This document shows positions 1-11,974 of a DNA stretch of 64,000 nucleotides, piece after piece (position 1 is the first letter of the stretch; each line of letters starts with the position of its first letter). A program made the translations under genes and the position numbers. The stretch covers positions 10,503,753 through 10,567,752 of the forward strand of contig NC_031500.1 in assembly GCF_000237925.1 (NCBI RefSeq), given 5' to 3'. A model generated the notes under the pieces. That model saw nothing but the letters and a program-made list of their open reading frames with translations. It was not told the DNA's origin and searched no databases. The DNA is from Schistosoma mansoni. Its lineage: Eukaryota; Platyhelminthes; Trematoda; Strigeidida; Schistosomatidae.

Positions 1-9
1 TTTATTTAC

Positions 10-83
10 CATGGCATTTCTAGCAAGTTATAGGCAATAATATTCACATCAGGTTTTCACAATTTTTCTATCTCGGTGAAAGA
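10..83 (-). CDS. M13 exon 15: former ENIAD exon, with an in-frame stop
   Basis: The exon starts after aatcag in phase 0: SFTEIEKL, TGA at 57-59, then KPDVNIIAYNLLEMP, with a gtaaat donor at the very edge of the window. The register fits TLGENIADNGGLKIAYKAY, with E591 in the place of the third zinc ligand. The remaining C-terminal exons would lie beyond the window. Confidence 0.6.
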
Positions 84-300
84 CTGATTGATATATTATT
101 ATTATTTCAGTACTATGTACAGATAATAAATGTAATTATTTCGACTATGATATTCATAAGAATTTGAATGAATAATGCCTTTCATGAGCTAGTTACTTTT
201 CGACATGTATACCTCAAAAATCAATTCCGAAATTGAAATGACAAAAACTGTGTGAAGATTAAACAATACTCGGATCAAAGTTCGTTTACAGTTTTCTTAC

Positions 301-431
301 TTCTTTCTGAAGTCTTCCAGAGTTCATTTGTCCTGATAAACAACACAGTTGAGTTTGAAACGGTGTAGAAGTATTTGGCTCACACTTTGGTTGATATTGT
401 GTCTGTTCTTCTAACTGATCATCATAAAAAA
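301..431 (-). CDS. M13 exon 14
   Basis: After a ttttcattacag acceptor the exon reads FYDDQLEEQTQYQPKCEPN and further to MNSGRLQKE, ending at gtaaga in phase 0. It aligns with the family's F.EQSQC..DQY. The segment that should precede it (GFDDNGR....GDLVDWW) is absent between exons 13 and 14 or sits in an exon I could not see. Confidence 0.65.
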
Positions 432-1195
432 CTGTAATGAAAATATACGTTTATCACACTGGGTTTTCGAGAAGCAACATAACGTGAATTTCAAATAGGA
501 TGACTGTTGTAGAGGTTAAAATTAATTTGAGTGTATTTGTATCAAGTGTGAACAGCATTCCATATATTACTAGCTAACATGATAACATTCCAACGAAAAC
601 CATTCCTCTCAACTAGTTAACGCTTGATGATCTACAATCGTATATTGATACCCATCGATAACAGATTTCTTTATCAATGTCTTACTGTCTATCACATTGC
701 AGATACAATCAAGTCTATATCAAATCAGAATAATTACACTTAAATTCTACTTGTCACATTCATCTGACAATACTTCGCCATCATTATTCGAACTATTCAG
801 AATAAAATCTAATTTACCCAGAAATCTAATGCGTCCAATTTAATTGAAAAAGTTAGAATAACAATTATGCATTTTCAACACTGCTCAACTTCGATTGATC
901 AACTTGGCTGAACTACTATCTTGTGAATTTTGTTAAAATACATGTGAAAAGCACATCTGCATTTATACTGTTTGCATCCGGACGAATAATTCAGAAAAAA
1001 CACTATAACGTCAGAACTCAGATTGCGCCAAAATATCTACTATAAGCACCATTGGTCTCGATTCACACAGATCTCGTAGGTTCACAGAAACAGTTCATAT
1101 ACACACACATTTCTCAATCGTTCGTGACAAATTATTAATGCCTGAATGTGATACCATTGTGATTCAGGTACAAAAAGCGATAACTTTAAACTTAC

Positions 1196-1350
1196 TCGCA
1201 GATATAATCTGACGACCAAGAAGCTAACCGAGAATTCCATACTTTTCAGATATTGAATGTGATGCATTCAGAAACGGTGGATGTAATAACCCAGAAGACA
1301 TAAAAATTGTACCATTTTCGTCATATATGTACGGTAGAAAAGTGAAGAAA
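1196..1350 (-). CDS. M13 exon 13: former substrate and HExxH zinc-site exon, with an in-frame stop
   Basis: The reading frame continues from exon 12 and gives LPYIYDENGTIFMSSGLLHP, then PFLNASHSISEKYGILG, TAG at 1,224-1,226, then LLGRQIISA. This aligns without gaps to NAYYSP.RNEIVFPAGILQPPFF...NYGGIG.VIGHEITHG. The catalytic HExxH is RQIIS, so both histidines and the glutamate are replaced. The donor gtaagt is intact. Read on the plus strand the same bases look like a Cys-rich exon, which I reject. Confidence 0.8.
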
Positions 1351-3327
1351 CTAGATCCAAATATTTGTAAATATAAAACAAAAAGTAAGTTACTCAGAAG
1401 AATTGATGAAATTTTAATGCATGAGAATTGTGTGGATGGATAAATCTATCACTAAACTAATTTGCTGTAAGTCTATTCACTGATGATACATCGTATATTG
1501 TGATATACAGTGAATAACCCTTTTCCATAGAATGGAATACAAGTAGGGTAATTGGATTTAGGGGACTCAAAACATTTAAGCCTCTTGCAATGCACCTTTT
1601 CGAGATCAACTGATCTCTTGATGATAGATGCATTTAAAGTTGAACACGAAATGGAAGAATATGTGTGACAATATGTTATTAGTACTGCCATAATAATTGA
1701 CCTAATCCTAAAATTGTAGATATGTCATGAGGTGACCGCCTAATCTATAAGATCTTACATGGAAGTCACATATCTGTCTACACTAACTCATCGTGTCGTT
1801 ACAATTACCATATGATACTTAGTACTTCTGAAGAACAAATTCAGTCTGAAGATGGGGTAATATAATTACCGCTAATAAAGACAAGTTATACAGAATGAAA
1901 GAGTCTACAAAGCTGAGCCATGCCGTCCGACTGAATGATTATTCCCGCGTTCACCATTGTTAACCTTCTCTCCGTGTGAAATTTTGAATATCTATTTTCC
2001 TAGTTATCTCATGTTCAGCCTTCAGGATTGTTTGGTTAGGACCAATACCACTACATATACCCTAGTGTTTATGTGTCCAAGAACTTAAGTTTCAGGTGTC
2101 AACACACTTCACATAATCTAACTGTATATCGAGTGCGGAAGAAAGGAGGTCAGATGAGTACAATAAAAGTGGTGTCTTATGTTTCGATTATGTTGACCTA
2201 CTTATTTGACAAGTTAAATGTACATTGTTAGATTTCATTAAGGTGCGTATGAAACGAGAGTCTATCAATTACTTTAGAATAACAGTTCTTGTCCTACAAA
2301 CACAAGGTTTATTTTGCACGAAAGCGTGTAGTGATTAAAACACATAATAACAAAGTACAACTCACAACATGCTTTCGTCAGGATTTCCTAATATTGGTCC
2401 TTGAAATCCATAAGTTTCAGAGTAGTAGGCATTGATAAAGTAGTTATCCTTAGGAATTTCATTCTGAAACAGAAATAAATTGTATTTCTCAACTATTTTC
2501 ACATTGACTGGTTTGTTGAACGAAAGAAATTGTTATCGTACAGATGTTTCAAACCAACAACTTTCATTTCTTTAGTCGCAAAAGTAATTTCACCACAATC
2601 CAATGGTAGGTACGAGCGTGACGATGACTAGCTGACTGATATGGTGGATCATTCTTCTCAGAATATCAGTCTAAACAATACTGACATCAGATACGCGCTC
2701 TGTGAAAAATGATGCATACCGAAAATAGTCATTTCCAAAATGGTTGGTACGTTCTATATATTTTCCCAATAGATTACACTCTGTTGGTGACAGTATAACA
2801 TACACTGAACAAACATAAACCTAGAAATTACATCTGAGAATAGTTGGAATGAATTATGTGAAGTGTGTCCCATCATCTTACGTGGAATTAAAGAAAAATA
2901 AAATCAGTTAGGTAGGTTTATGTCAGTATCAATGAGAAGTTGATTTTAATGAAATGTAAGCAATAATACTCCAAATCTCATGATATTGGTAGCATCGTTC
3001 CGCAAGATGGTATGAAAATAGTACATGCAGTGGTGTAAACCATAACCAAATGAATCTTATGGAGAGTGATCTACATAGATTTCGGAAACCTGTGGTATAT
3101 TAGGTAGAATAGCTGAATGGAAACAACTGAACTCTGCCATATTATGTTTATATATTCATGTTGTTCTATTCGTAAGTTGAAACAAGTACGTGAGTCAAAT
3201 GTTGAACAGATGAGCAGAAAAACTGATCATTTCTGAATTATATACAGTAAGTCATCTATTCAACTAAGTCATTGATCATTAAGGTAAGGAATAATAAAAT
3301 ATTCAGTGTTAAACTTGGGGAACATAC
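1351..3327 (-). other. M13 introns 11 and 12 (around exon 12)
   Basis: Apart from exon 12 this stretch is AT-rich intron. I see no repeat family, RNA gene or further exon in it. The short intron 1 to 300 and 432-1,195 likewise hold nothing I recognise. Confidence 0.4.
2366..2463 (-). CDS. M13 exon 12
   Basis: The exon reads NEIPKDNYFINAYYSETYGF and then QGPILGNPDESM. It matches the family stretch DEYFENI......L.K.VD..EW just before the substrate-binding NAYY motif. The acceptor is tctgtttcag and the donor gtgagt, ending in phase 2. Confidence 0.8.
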
Positions 3328-3405
3328 TTCGAGTATTAAATCTCGGTCGTCGTATTGCTCACTCAAGAATTCAGAATCGATTATGAATACACTGATTTCG
3401 GAAAC
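3328..3405 (-). CDS. M13 exon 11
   Basis: This is 26 codons, VSEISVFIIDSEFLSEQYDD then RDLILE, in the place of the family's IKVKIGYPD...DYDKLDL. The acceptor is attcag and the donor gtatgttcc, both phase 0. Confidence 0.75.
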
Positions 3406-3457
3406 CTGAATAATACGATCGGTTAATATTCACACCATCTATCAAAACAAAACAAAC

Positions 3458-3556
3458 CATAGAGATAACATTTTGTTTGTCATCTTCACTGCTCCATGAA
3501 CCTTCAGACAATATTCTAGTCAATTTGCGCTTCATTTCGTCGAACATTTGAATCAT
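3458..3556 (-). CDS. M13 exon 10
   Basis: This is exactly 33 codons: MIQMFDEMKRKLTRILSEGS and then WSSEDDKQNVISM. It matches the family helix (MI..IR..F...L....WMD..TK..A..K). It runs phase 0 to phase 0 with a gtttgt donor. Confidence 0.85.
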
Positions 3557-3928
3557 CTATTCAGTATAAACAGATATAACGATCAAAGCAACTAAATAAA
3601 CGATGAAAGTAATCAATGGTTGTTTGTATTTTATTACATAACTGTCAAGTAGTTGGGAAAATAATGAATAATCAGGCAATTGATTTACATTCCTTCACAT
3701 ATTCAGCATAGCTCATAGCTGTCCCTTTTGCAGATTTACACAGATTTAGTTAAACCATCCAATCAGATAAATATAAATGTTCACAGAAAAAATAAAATTT
3801 CCAAACTCCACCTCACATTATTCGTTAGTTCCTTCAAGACTATGTGTTAAACGTATCAGTGTAATGATGCATCATATTTACAAATATGAATGATAAACAC
3901 ATGGTAAATTACTGAATTGAAAACTCAC

Positions 3929-4032
3929 TTCATCTTTTGTACTCTTACTTATACTAGAATATTCGTGCTGTTTGTTTATTGTCCACCAGAAATTCTCTTT
4001 CAATTCGTGAATGCAAGTTGGGGGCTTTTCAT
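3929..4032 (-). CDS. M13 exon 9
   Basis: The exon reads DEKPPTCIHELKENFWWTIN and matches the family region RW..C......A.GRLYV, with the conserved cysteine kept. It ends with KSTKDE at a gtgagttt donor, phase 0. Confidence 0.8.
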
Positions 4033-4640
4033 CTTAAATGTTTGTTGAAATACATCAATATTTTGTCACATATACTTCAAGTTATAAACAGTCAAATTTC
4101 AACATTTTTAATCATAATCAAATGAACGTTCAGTGAGTGATACAACTCATTTTATTCTCAGATCATATGGATCATAGTATTCCTGATTCCTCTACTGTAT
4201 TTGTGCATTTTCCATTTGCGATATTGTTTGGAATGATAAACAATGTCATGACCTTCAGTTAAACTGCATTTTATCGTTCACTCATACGCAAAATCCTGAC
4301 AGACATGAGAAGCGAGGAACCATCTGACTGAAGTACAAGAACTCGAGCCTTAAGAAATTTCACCATGCATTAACTGTGGATACATAGTGCCAATTTATTT
4401 GCAAATAAGCTTATAGGTTGGTTGACCAGTTCTCTCGATTACTTTGTCCAGATCTGTTTTCCGACTTGTATTCAAATAGGGTGGACACATATCTTATTGA
4501 ATGTATCATCAGTTAATAATTCGTCATTTATCTAAAATATGTTCTATCGTGTTTATTTGTCTTCTATCTATTTCAAAAGTTTATTTGAAGATAAAGCAAT
4601 CAGCCTAGAAAAACCTAGTGAATAATTGTATTGTACTCAC

Positions 4641-4732
4641 CAATATCCGAAGGATAAAAGTCTTCGAAATATTTCTGGAAGTAGCGCCGCATTTTGTGCA
4701 AGAAATCTATCACTACCATATTATGTATGTCT
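4641..4732 (-). CDS. M13 exon 8
   Basis: The exon starts after a ttctcttatag acceptor. It encodes DIHNMVVIDFLHKMRRYF and KYFEDFYPSDI, which match the segment RDLQNLMSWRFI...YR.ALYGTT. The donor gtgagtac leaves one base that joins exon 9 in frame. Confidence 0.85.
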
Positions 4733-5506
4733 CTATAAGAGAAATTACAAAAATGGCGTACTTCAGTCATATACAAATAGAATTTAATTCAGAATCGACA
4801 GTATTTATCGTTTCTAAGAGTCGATGTCGACAAATCTCAACATCTAAGTTTATCAGACAGACGTAGTATGAAACGCACTCAATGAACACTCTTCATATAT
4901 TTTGTTGTCCTCAATATTCTTCTAGTCACTTTGATGAGAAATAATTCACTCATTTTTGTATACTCTGCATATATACAGTGATTGAGGTGATTTTAACCAC
5001 CCTATATATCAATCTTACCACTTTCAACACACATCATTCATCCTGGATGCTACAAATCAAACTGTGTTTACAGATTGGGAGGATTTTATTGATAACCATA
5101 CACCTTCAATCCACATGAATATTGAATGTGAACACAATGATTGGTGTTTGATGACAGACGTGTTGTGCTGTCATTTTGATTTCTGATGAAAATTATCATC
5201 ATTGTCACATCTTACACATATGGTATATATATTGATACTCGTCTTCTGGCGGTTATAATCTTGATTTAAGTAACTAATTAGAATAAATCTCTGTTTTTAG
5301 GATTATCTACATCAAACAGTAATTTTCTTATAATAAACACAAATAAATCTCTGAGATTCTCATGCATTATGCACTATTTTCATTAAATTACTTTGAAATT
5401 CCTGTACATGAATGAAAACAACAAAACTCAGGTAGATTGTGACATCATGGTATTTGTAAAAGCGACTTCTTGCTCAAAGCATAAAACTCAATTTTAAGAA
5501 AATTAC

Positions 5507-5646
5507 TTTCTTCCATTTTCTGTGTTCATTTTTGAACTGAGAATTGCGCAAGTCTTCCGCAAGGTTTCTTCATGTTGGACAACAACTTCTGAATTGTTAT
5601 ACCATTCACCCGCGAATGCATTTTTAAACAAAACTTTCCAATCGAT
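5507..5646 (-). CDS. M13 exon 7
   Basis: After a gatcag acceptor the exon reads IDWKVLFKNAFAGEWYNNSE, then VVVQHEETLRKTCAILSSK. It matches the family stretch FDWLKYLN...VVVYDPEYLKKLSELL. The donor is gtaatt, phase 2. Confidence 0.85.
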
Positions 5647-7098
5647 CTGATCAAAATAAATTATTTGAAATCAGTTTACACATTCAACGAGACATGTTAT
5701 GGTTGACGACAATATTTCCACACATTGATACAATGTTCCACTCTTATCATGTTATCTGACACAGACAGTTACGTAGACTGCATACTGTTGTGTATGCCAA
5801 TTTTATCTGTCGACCTACATAGTATGTAACACCTATCAGATACCTGTTAAAAGACGATTGAGAAGACTGCACTTGCGGAAACAGGATGGGAAACATGATG
5901 GAATTAAGAAATGGATGAAACATGAAGGATGTTATGGACAATTGATAAAAGATTCGCAAACGAAATATTTAATGTGTAGTTTTCACAAATTATGGAATAA
6001 TTTCGCATCAAACAATGGATTGGTTACCCACATCAAATCTAACCCTAACTGCATAACACTCAACTGTTTTTCGCGAGAATGTATTAACTCCTTCCATGAA
6101 CCAAACTTGGAGAAAGCGTTTTATCTTTATTCTACCAATATTGATCTGGTTTCTCCTCGTACAAACCATTAACACAAGCACATATCTCATACAATTGAAG
6201 CGACTTGCAATGGTAGTAATGCACACATATATCATAGTTCAATCTGATCTTCAATCCATCGTTAACTCAAACACTCGAAATAATCGTATAATCTTCATAT
6301 TCACACACTCGCAAACCGGAGTTAAGAACATTGAATTTTTCACATTATTACTCATATCAATGAGTAAGCATACTAATGCAAAATTGGTCTCATTCTCAAC
6401 TTACCATTGGACACATTTTTGTCAGATCTTCAATACTGATAAGCACATCTCTCTTATTCACTTTTGTCTGCGGTATCTAGGACAATAAGCCAACATGATA
6501 AATAATATTATTTAGCTGAAGCATGAAATTCAAATAGTTTCGTTAATAAATATCAATGGTTTCAAAATCAGATAAATACTGATGCCCGATGCTCGTTAGT
6601 TGGGACTGGTGAATATTCCCATTAGATTTATTGATGTAATTCTGCAGTCTACGTTATGCGACCATGATCGGTATTATCGACTTCTCTGACAACCTCGTGT
6701 TTTTCAACACTACCAGTATTGCTTTAATCTACTAGGGTATCTGAAATCAGTGATCGATTATGAAAACGACACAAAATATTCAAATTTCTTCTGCTGATAA
6801 CCAAATCACATACCGTTTCATACTCAGCAAGAAACATACTTGAATGTGTCGTTGTAAAGTAGAGATATGTGTTCATGTATAACCGTGTTCATGGAAATTC
6901 TGTATCATTAGTTCTGTCTAATGATTACTGGTAATATCCTCTATTTTACTGGCCTATCGCCACGGTTTTCCACCAACTGAATATATGTTCTACTCAACAA
7001 CAGCACAGTTCACCTTCCACTGAGTACTGTAATCCATAAAAATTGTTTTGTAACACAACTGTGAATAAACATTAACAAATCATTCTCAATTCACTCAC
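5647..7098 (-). other. M13 intron 6
   Basis: Open frames of 70-130 codons exist here on both strands (5,858-6,488), with no recognised motif, start context or splice support. I treat the stretch as intron. Nothing in it can be named. Confidence 0.4.
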
Positions 7099-7255
7099 GT
7101 TTCTAATGTCCGAATATATTTCGAAAACACCGTCCATCATATCTTTATTAATTCGACGAGCTCCTACATTTTCTAAATATTTGAAAATTACTTCTTTCAC
7201 TTCGCTGTCCGCTCGACCTGACTGTTTGCAATGGAAAGTGCATGATACAAATTTT
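7099..7255 (-). CDS. M13 exon 6: N-terminal domain
   Basis: The 157-base exon encodes KFVSCTFHCKQSGRADSEVK and then VIFKYLENVGA and MMDGVFEIYSDIRN, in the position of the helices around AYVDFMISVA...VLELE in neprilysin. It ends in phase 0 at a gtgagtg donor. The acceptor is a weak ttaag. Confidence 0.8.
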
Positions 7256-7839
7256 CTTAACATCATATACCACGTGTACCCAAAAAATCATGATTTACAG
7301 GTTCAATAAAATGAATGAATCTCAACGTTACTCATTGGAATAAAAAACGAAGGTAACTTAACGAATGAATCAGAGTACAACGCTCCCCTCAATGATAGTG
7401 GGATGGATTAGACTGTCTATTCTCGTTTTGATAGTACCAAGAAGACTATGAAGATGAGATTAAAAAGATGCTTCAGTACATCCTGTGGACATGTCCAACT
7501 CGATACATAACCATCCTGATGTGAAGATTAAACACCGTGAGCATGATGGAGAACAAGACTTATGAATGCTCCATAGCATGACGTGAACTAGTAGAAGAGC
7601 ACGAGAATGGCGTGTGGTTGTTGTCTGAAAACAAAGTTACATGGGGTATTGTTCTCTTTTACAGGTTCATAAAACACTATGAAGATCTCACCATTCAAAC
7701 CGATATGAAGTCACATCAGACATATTTGCGTAAATAGAAATCTGACAAAGTTTATGGAAGACGTCAGAATACAGAAACGAGCTGGTACATCACTTGGTTG
7801 TGATCAAACTAAATAATATAATGAATTAAGATTGAATAG

Positions 7840-8520
7840 TTGTACAGGTGGTACTACAAGGGTTCAGTAAATCCATCATTGATTACGAGACAGCATTTGA
7901 TAGCGTGTACATGGGAACCTGGTGGAATCTCCTTCAACACTATGGAGAACGAGAGAAGACAGCTGCCATCACACGGATGATTATTCTCTCCGATGTAGGC
8001 GATTCACGTCTCCTATCACATACACAGTGAGCAATCAACACTCAGATTTCGATCAATGCAACCACCTCAACGTTCAAAAGTGAAGAGGCAAGATCATGAA
8101 GTGAAATGCATCGAAAAACAACCAAGTCATATTTGATGACTAAGCTGTGGAAGAGATTAAACCTATTCAGATGTAGGGCACGGATTAGCAGGATAAGGAA
8201 AACATCCCTGAAATTGAGGTTTACCGGAAATTCTAAAACCTGTTACTCCAGACAGAATATGGAATTTTCAACTATGGTGTCACATTGATTCTATTGTACG
8301 AAGCAAACCTTGGATAACTATCAAGACTATAGACAAAAGAGAGTATATTTATACATATGGACAACTGCCTATACAAGATCCTCCGACTATTGACTGTAGG
8401 GCATCAGTAATAACCTACGCTGATAGACAACAAACAAGCGACCAGTTGAGGAGAAAATTGAGAAAACACTTCGAAGACATTTTAGGACACTCTACGGATA
8501 TTGTTTCTGGGAGTCTTTGA
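7840..8520 (+). mobile_element. Decayed RTE-like LINE fragment in M13 intron 5
   Basis: The translation gives IDYETAFDSVYMGTWWNLLQ and HYGEREKTA, which match the reverse-transcriptase stretch FIDYEKAFDSVDR..LWKLLRHYG of the RTE fragment near 19,680-19,760. Later pieces (ILRLLTVGHQ, GENGEKTLRRHFRTLYGYC) fit the C-terminal part. It is interrupted by many stops and shifts, so it is an old copy, inserted between M13 exons 5 and 6. Confidence 0.6.
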
Positions 8521-9149
8521 ACCAAAATGAAATCTGCTTTCATACACCTACGACAATGTTTATTGGGTTTGTTCTTGTTCAATTTATGAATCTTAACTAG
8601 TAATTATATTTAATCGTCGCTAGGATCTAACCATTTGATGATAATATTCATCTTTTAAGTGCCTATGTTAGTCAAGTATTATCATCGAATGTTTGGCGTT
8701 CCTCATCAGTCTACCTGTGTGTGCATTCTCCTGTATTTCTCAGTTTTCACTCTCAAACTATCAGTCATTAGTCACCTCCTAAATGTTCCACGTAATGAAA
8801 GTTGAGATATTAGAAGATGGATGAGACACTATTTTGATGAAGTACGTGTTGATAAACATTTTATCCATACATACTTGAGAATAATGATTGGCATGACTGA
8901 GGTGGAAACCCGTTCAAATATCAGCATGAGGGACAGTGCACGCAACATATACTTGGTAGAATCATTTCATGGATCTCTCTGAACTGCGTTCACCCCTCTG
9001 ATTGTTCAAATTAACATAATAAACTGTTTCCTGTGATAAGTATCACATCTAGCAACAGGTTAAAAACAAACGAATAAATAAAACTTTCTTGATCACTGCA
9101 TTAAATATGACTGAATTGATTTATTTGTTTCATCGTACCATATTTAACT

Positions 9150-9187
9150 TCGCCTTGTTAAATGCGTCAAGTGATCCCGGACGAATC
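9150..9187 (-). CDS. M13 exon 5, tentative small exon
   Basis: A ttcttccag acceptor is followed by IRPGSLDAFNKA and a possible gttaaat donor in phase 2. Only this donor joins exon 6 in frame. The piece fills the expected position after VIH (compare the family's DQPxLGLPSRxYY). A stronger-looking donor, gtacg, lies ten bases on but would break the phase, so the boundary is uncertain. Confidence 0.5.
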
Positions 9188-9625
9188 TGGAAGAACAAAG
9201 TTACGTCTACTTTTAGAATGAGTCAATGTTAAAAGTCTCAAAAATGCAAGTTAGTGTTAGAAATCATCAAGTCCTCATTCACAAAATATTTTATTCAGTG
9301 TACGCTATGCGGTGACAATCCTTTTCTCTCGTTATGAAGAGAATAAACATGTCGGATTAGTTGAGTTAGATAAATTCGGTTGTAAAATAAGATGGTGTTT
9401 CATTTTCGAACAGAGGAGCACAGATTTTGTTCACAGAAAAATCTGGATCGCTTAAAACCGATTCAAGCTTTACTCACACACGTGATCACATGTCCAGTCA
9501 TTTTACTGGCTTTCGTGGAAATTTCAAATTGTTAGCATTCTAGTTTGAACTAAGTATCTAAACTATGTATTTAGAACTCCAAAATGCATGCAAATAACCA
9601 AAACATGTATTGTTTGAAATCTTAC

Positions 9626-9942
9626 GTGAATGACTGGAGAATCTACTGGTTGATAATTAAAACGAATACCAAAATCAAAGAAAGGTGTTGCATCAGTTCG
9701 AAATAAAAGGGGTAAAATTATTGCGGTCAGATTGAACTTCTCACTCTCAAGAAAGTTATTTGTGGATTTGAGGTTATGTAAGTGATTTGCTGACATCAGC
9801 CATCCGTTAAAAATTGCTTCTATCATTTCAACAACTTTCGTCTCTATCAACGGACCGTCCATCAATGAGGCATTCGTGCACGTTTCGTAGAAATTTTTAG
9901 CTGCTTTGATACTCGGTACATTTGTATATTCTGCACGTCTTA
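9626..9942 (-). CDS. M13 exon 4: N-terminal domain
   Basis: This is the longest exon, 317 bases. It encodes KAAKNFYETCTNASLMDGPL, which matches the family pattern KA..LYRSCMN......PLL, followed by IFNGWLMSAN and a DATPFFDFGIRF stretch ending at VIH before the gtaaga donor. The exon ends in phase 0. Confidence 0.9.
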
Positions 9943-11217
9943 CTAAAAGCAAAAGAAATCCACAAAATGGTAACGTCAGAGGGGTTCTAGTGACGGTATT
10001 CTATTTATTACATATGAATTTATTACATACGAATTTGATTGATGGTACTACATGATGGTTCGCTGTAAAGTACTCCACTAAGTTATGCCTGAGACATCCG
10101 ATTCTGCCATTAGTGTGATTCTATTTCACATATCATTCCTCACGTTTATGAGTGTAAAAGAGCATGCTGAATTCATTTGTTAAAATCCAAGCACTCGACC
10201 CTGAGTTACTGAGTTATTCCGATGTGTTGACCAGTACTAGTCATTTTCTAACACTCAATTCTATGTTTGAGATACATCTTGTTTTCACACAGATCTCTAT
10301 GTAGTTATTTCGTAGAATCCCTATATGTCACATAGATATTGATTGCATGGAGACTGCTCATGTAATTGAACACACGTTTTCAAGAATAGATACTCTATCA
10401 TCAAAGTGCTTTGTAAACCAGTTCAGATACAATGCTTATCGAAGCACGATCGGACAAACAGGACAAGGCAGAATACACAGTTCTTTGAATTTCCAACTTT
10501 TGAATAACAATACGTAACACCAAAAGACAGCATCAAATTATCTGGTATATTTGAGCCATTGCATGGTGTTCAACACTCTGTCTTTATTGTACGTGCAGAC
10601 AACTGGTCTTTACATTCTGCTTTTAGTTGCCTTGAGGAAGACTTCTAACTACCCTTTTTCTAACGAAATTTACAATGTTCAGAGAAATTAACAGAACAAA
10701 AACGATGACGCGTTTCGACGAATTGTTGATCTTGATTCCAAAAGCATTTGTGCACGAAGTGTTAACTGCACATGAAATCTGAAGTGAAATATTAGATATA
10801 TAATAATTTGAATGGTGACAACCGACATTGATTCAATGTGCCACACCACATTATGAAACCATCAATTACTTTCCGAATATCAACACCACCTTCCAGTCAT
10901 ATTATGCATTCAAGTGTCCCGTTTCATTTCAACAAACGTGTTCAAAAATGTTTGAATGTAGTTTTCTTATATTCTTTTTAATTAGAGTTTGGGATAAGAG
11001 GTGAAAAACAGCAAGTGATTATCACATCATCTATTTTGGATTCGTGAGAACTAGTTCTTTCGGTATCACGATCCTTATTTGTTGTCTTCAACACAAATGT
11101 CTACGGTGAAGTATTAATGAGAAATAGCGACAAACTACATCGACGTTGACGCATTGTAACTAGATCAGGTTGTAACTAGTAAAAATGTTAACACTAGATA
11201 AACTAAATGAAACTCAC
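9943..11217 (-). other. M13 intron 3
   Basis: The stretch between exons 3 and 4 is AT-rich and has no recognised feature. The phases of exons 3 and 4 match directly, so no further exon is needed here. Confidence 0.45.
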
Positions 11218-11376
11218 ACATTTCTATGATGATATCGTCTGTTGTAACTGGTGGATTCTCCAGATAATCATTTCGAGAGTGTATGTCACAAGAGTATTTC
11301 TCAAAACTATCACAGATTTTGTCGATACTATTGTCAGTACCATTACTTGGATAACTGTCATCAATGCACGGTTTCG
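11218..11376 (-). CDS. M13 exon 3: start of the N-terminal peptidase domain
   Basis: The 159-base exon contains KPCIDD, the glycosylation sequon NGT, and KICDSFEKYSCD, which matches the family hallmark PCDDFYQYACG. The donor is gtgagttt (ending phase 1). Choosing this donor makes the join to exon 4 read IIEMLRRAEYTN, as expected. Confidence 0.85.
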
Positions 11377-11689
11377 CTTTAAACAAGAGAAGACAAAATA
11401 AATTTCGTACGGAGTAACCTGTTGTGTAACGTCTTTCTTAACATGCTGGTGAAGAATAATTGATGTTAAATCCATGTCTTTGGGAATGAATGAAGTAATG
11501 AGAATTTAGGAGTGTAGGGTAAAATCGTAGACGGACTATTCCAAAATCAAATTATTGGTTTAGTAAAGCCAAGTGATATATTTAAAATGAGCGGAAGCAA
11601 CAAGGTGATTGAACGTAATAAGAATACAAAAGCAAAAACATGAAGAGAAAGTTAAATGCAAACTCAAAAATCAGTAAATAATATTTTCA

Positions 11690-11775
11690 TAGTCAATTGA
11701 ACATAGACCACCATGGAAAACCTGGAAGCACTGGACGGCCGTTTCGTCCTATTATGTAACTCCCCAATCGACTAT
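11690..11775 (-). repeat. tRNA-derived SINE, 5'-truncated, minus strand
   Basis: The minus strand reads GGACGAAACGGCCGTCCAGT and then the 3' part ccatggtggtctatgttcaat, which matches the end of the plus-strand copy at 11,975-12,200. Only the ribozyme part and tail are kept. It lies in M13 intron 2, about 250 bases from the second copy and opposite to it. Confidence 0.7.
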
Positions 11776-11974
11776 GAAAATACTGAAATCTGCACAAAAC
11801 CCCTTCCGATCTATGAACATATGCTCACTAGTGACTGACTTCAAGAGATATTTCCTTGAGTTCTAGTGGGAAACAGTGACCAGTAGAGTTCTACCAGATC
11901 TGTTTTAGAGATATCAACTCACTGAAGACAATTGGTGAACGGTTGCTCAAACATCGTGGATTGATTGAAGTTAG

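Noticed and set aside
1250-1384. Plus-strand exon-like frame with Cys-rich, EGF-like sequence (DAFRNGGCNNPED) between a ttttcag and a gtaagt
   Set aside because: The minus strand of the same bases aligns over its whole length with the M13 motif region in correct phase with exons 12 and 14. The plus-strand frame is a shadow, and no partner exons were found.
5858-6488. Overlapping plus-strand frames of 104 and 130 codons
   Set aside because: They lie in an M13 intron and have no recognised motif, no splice support and no conserved partner.
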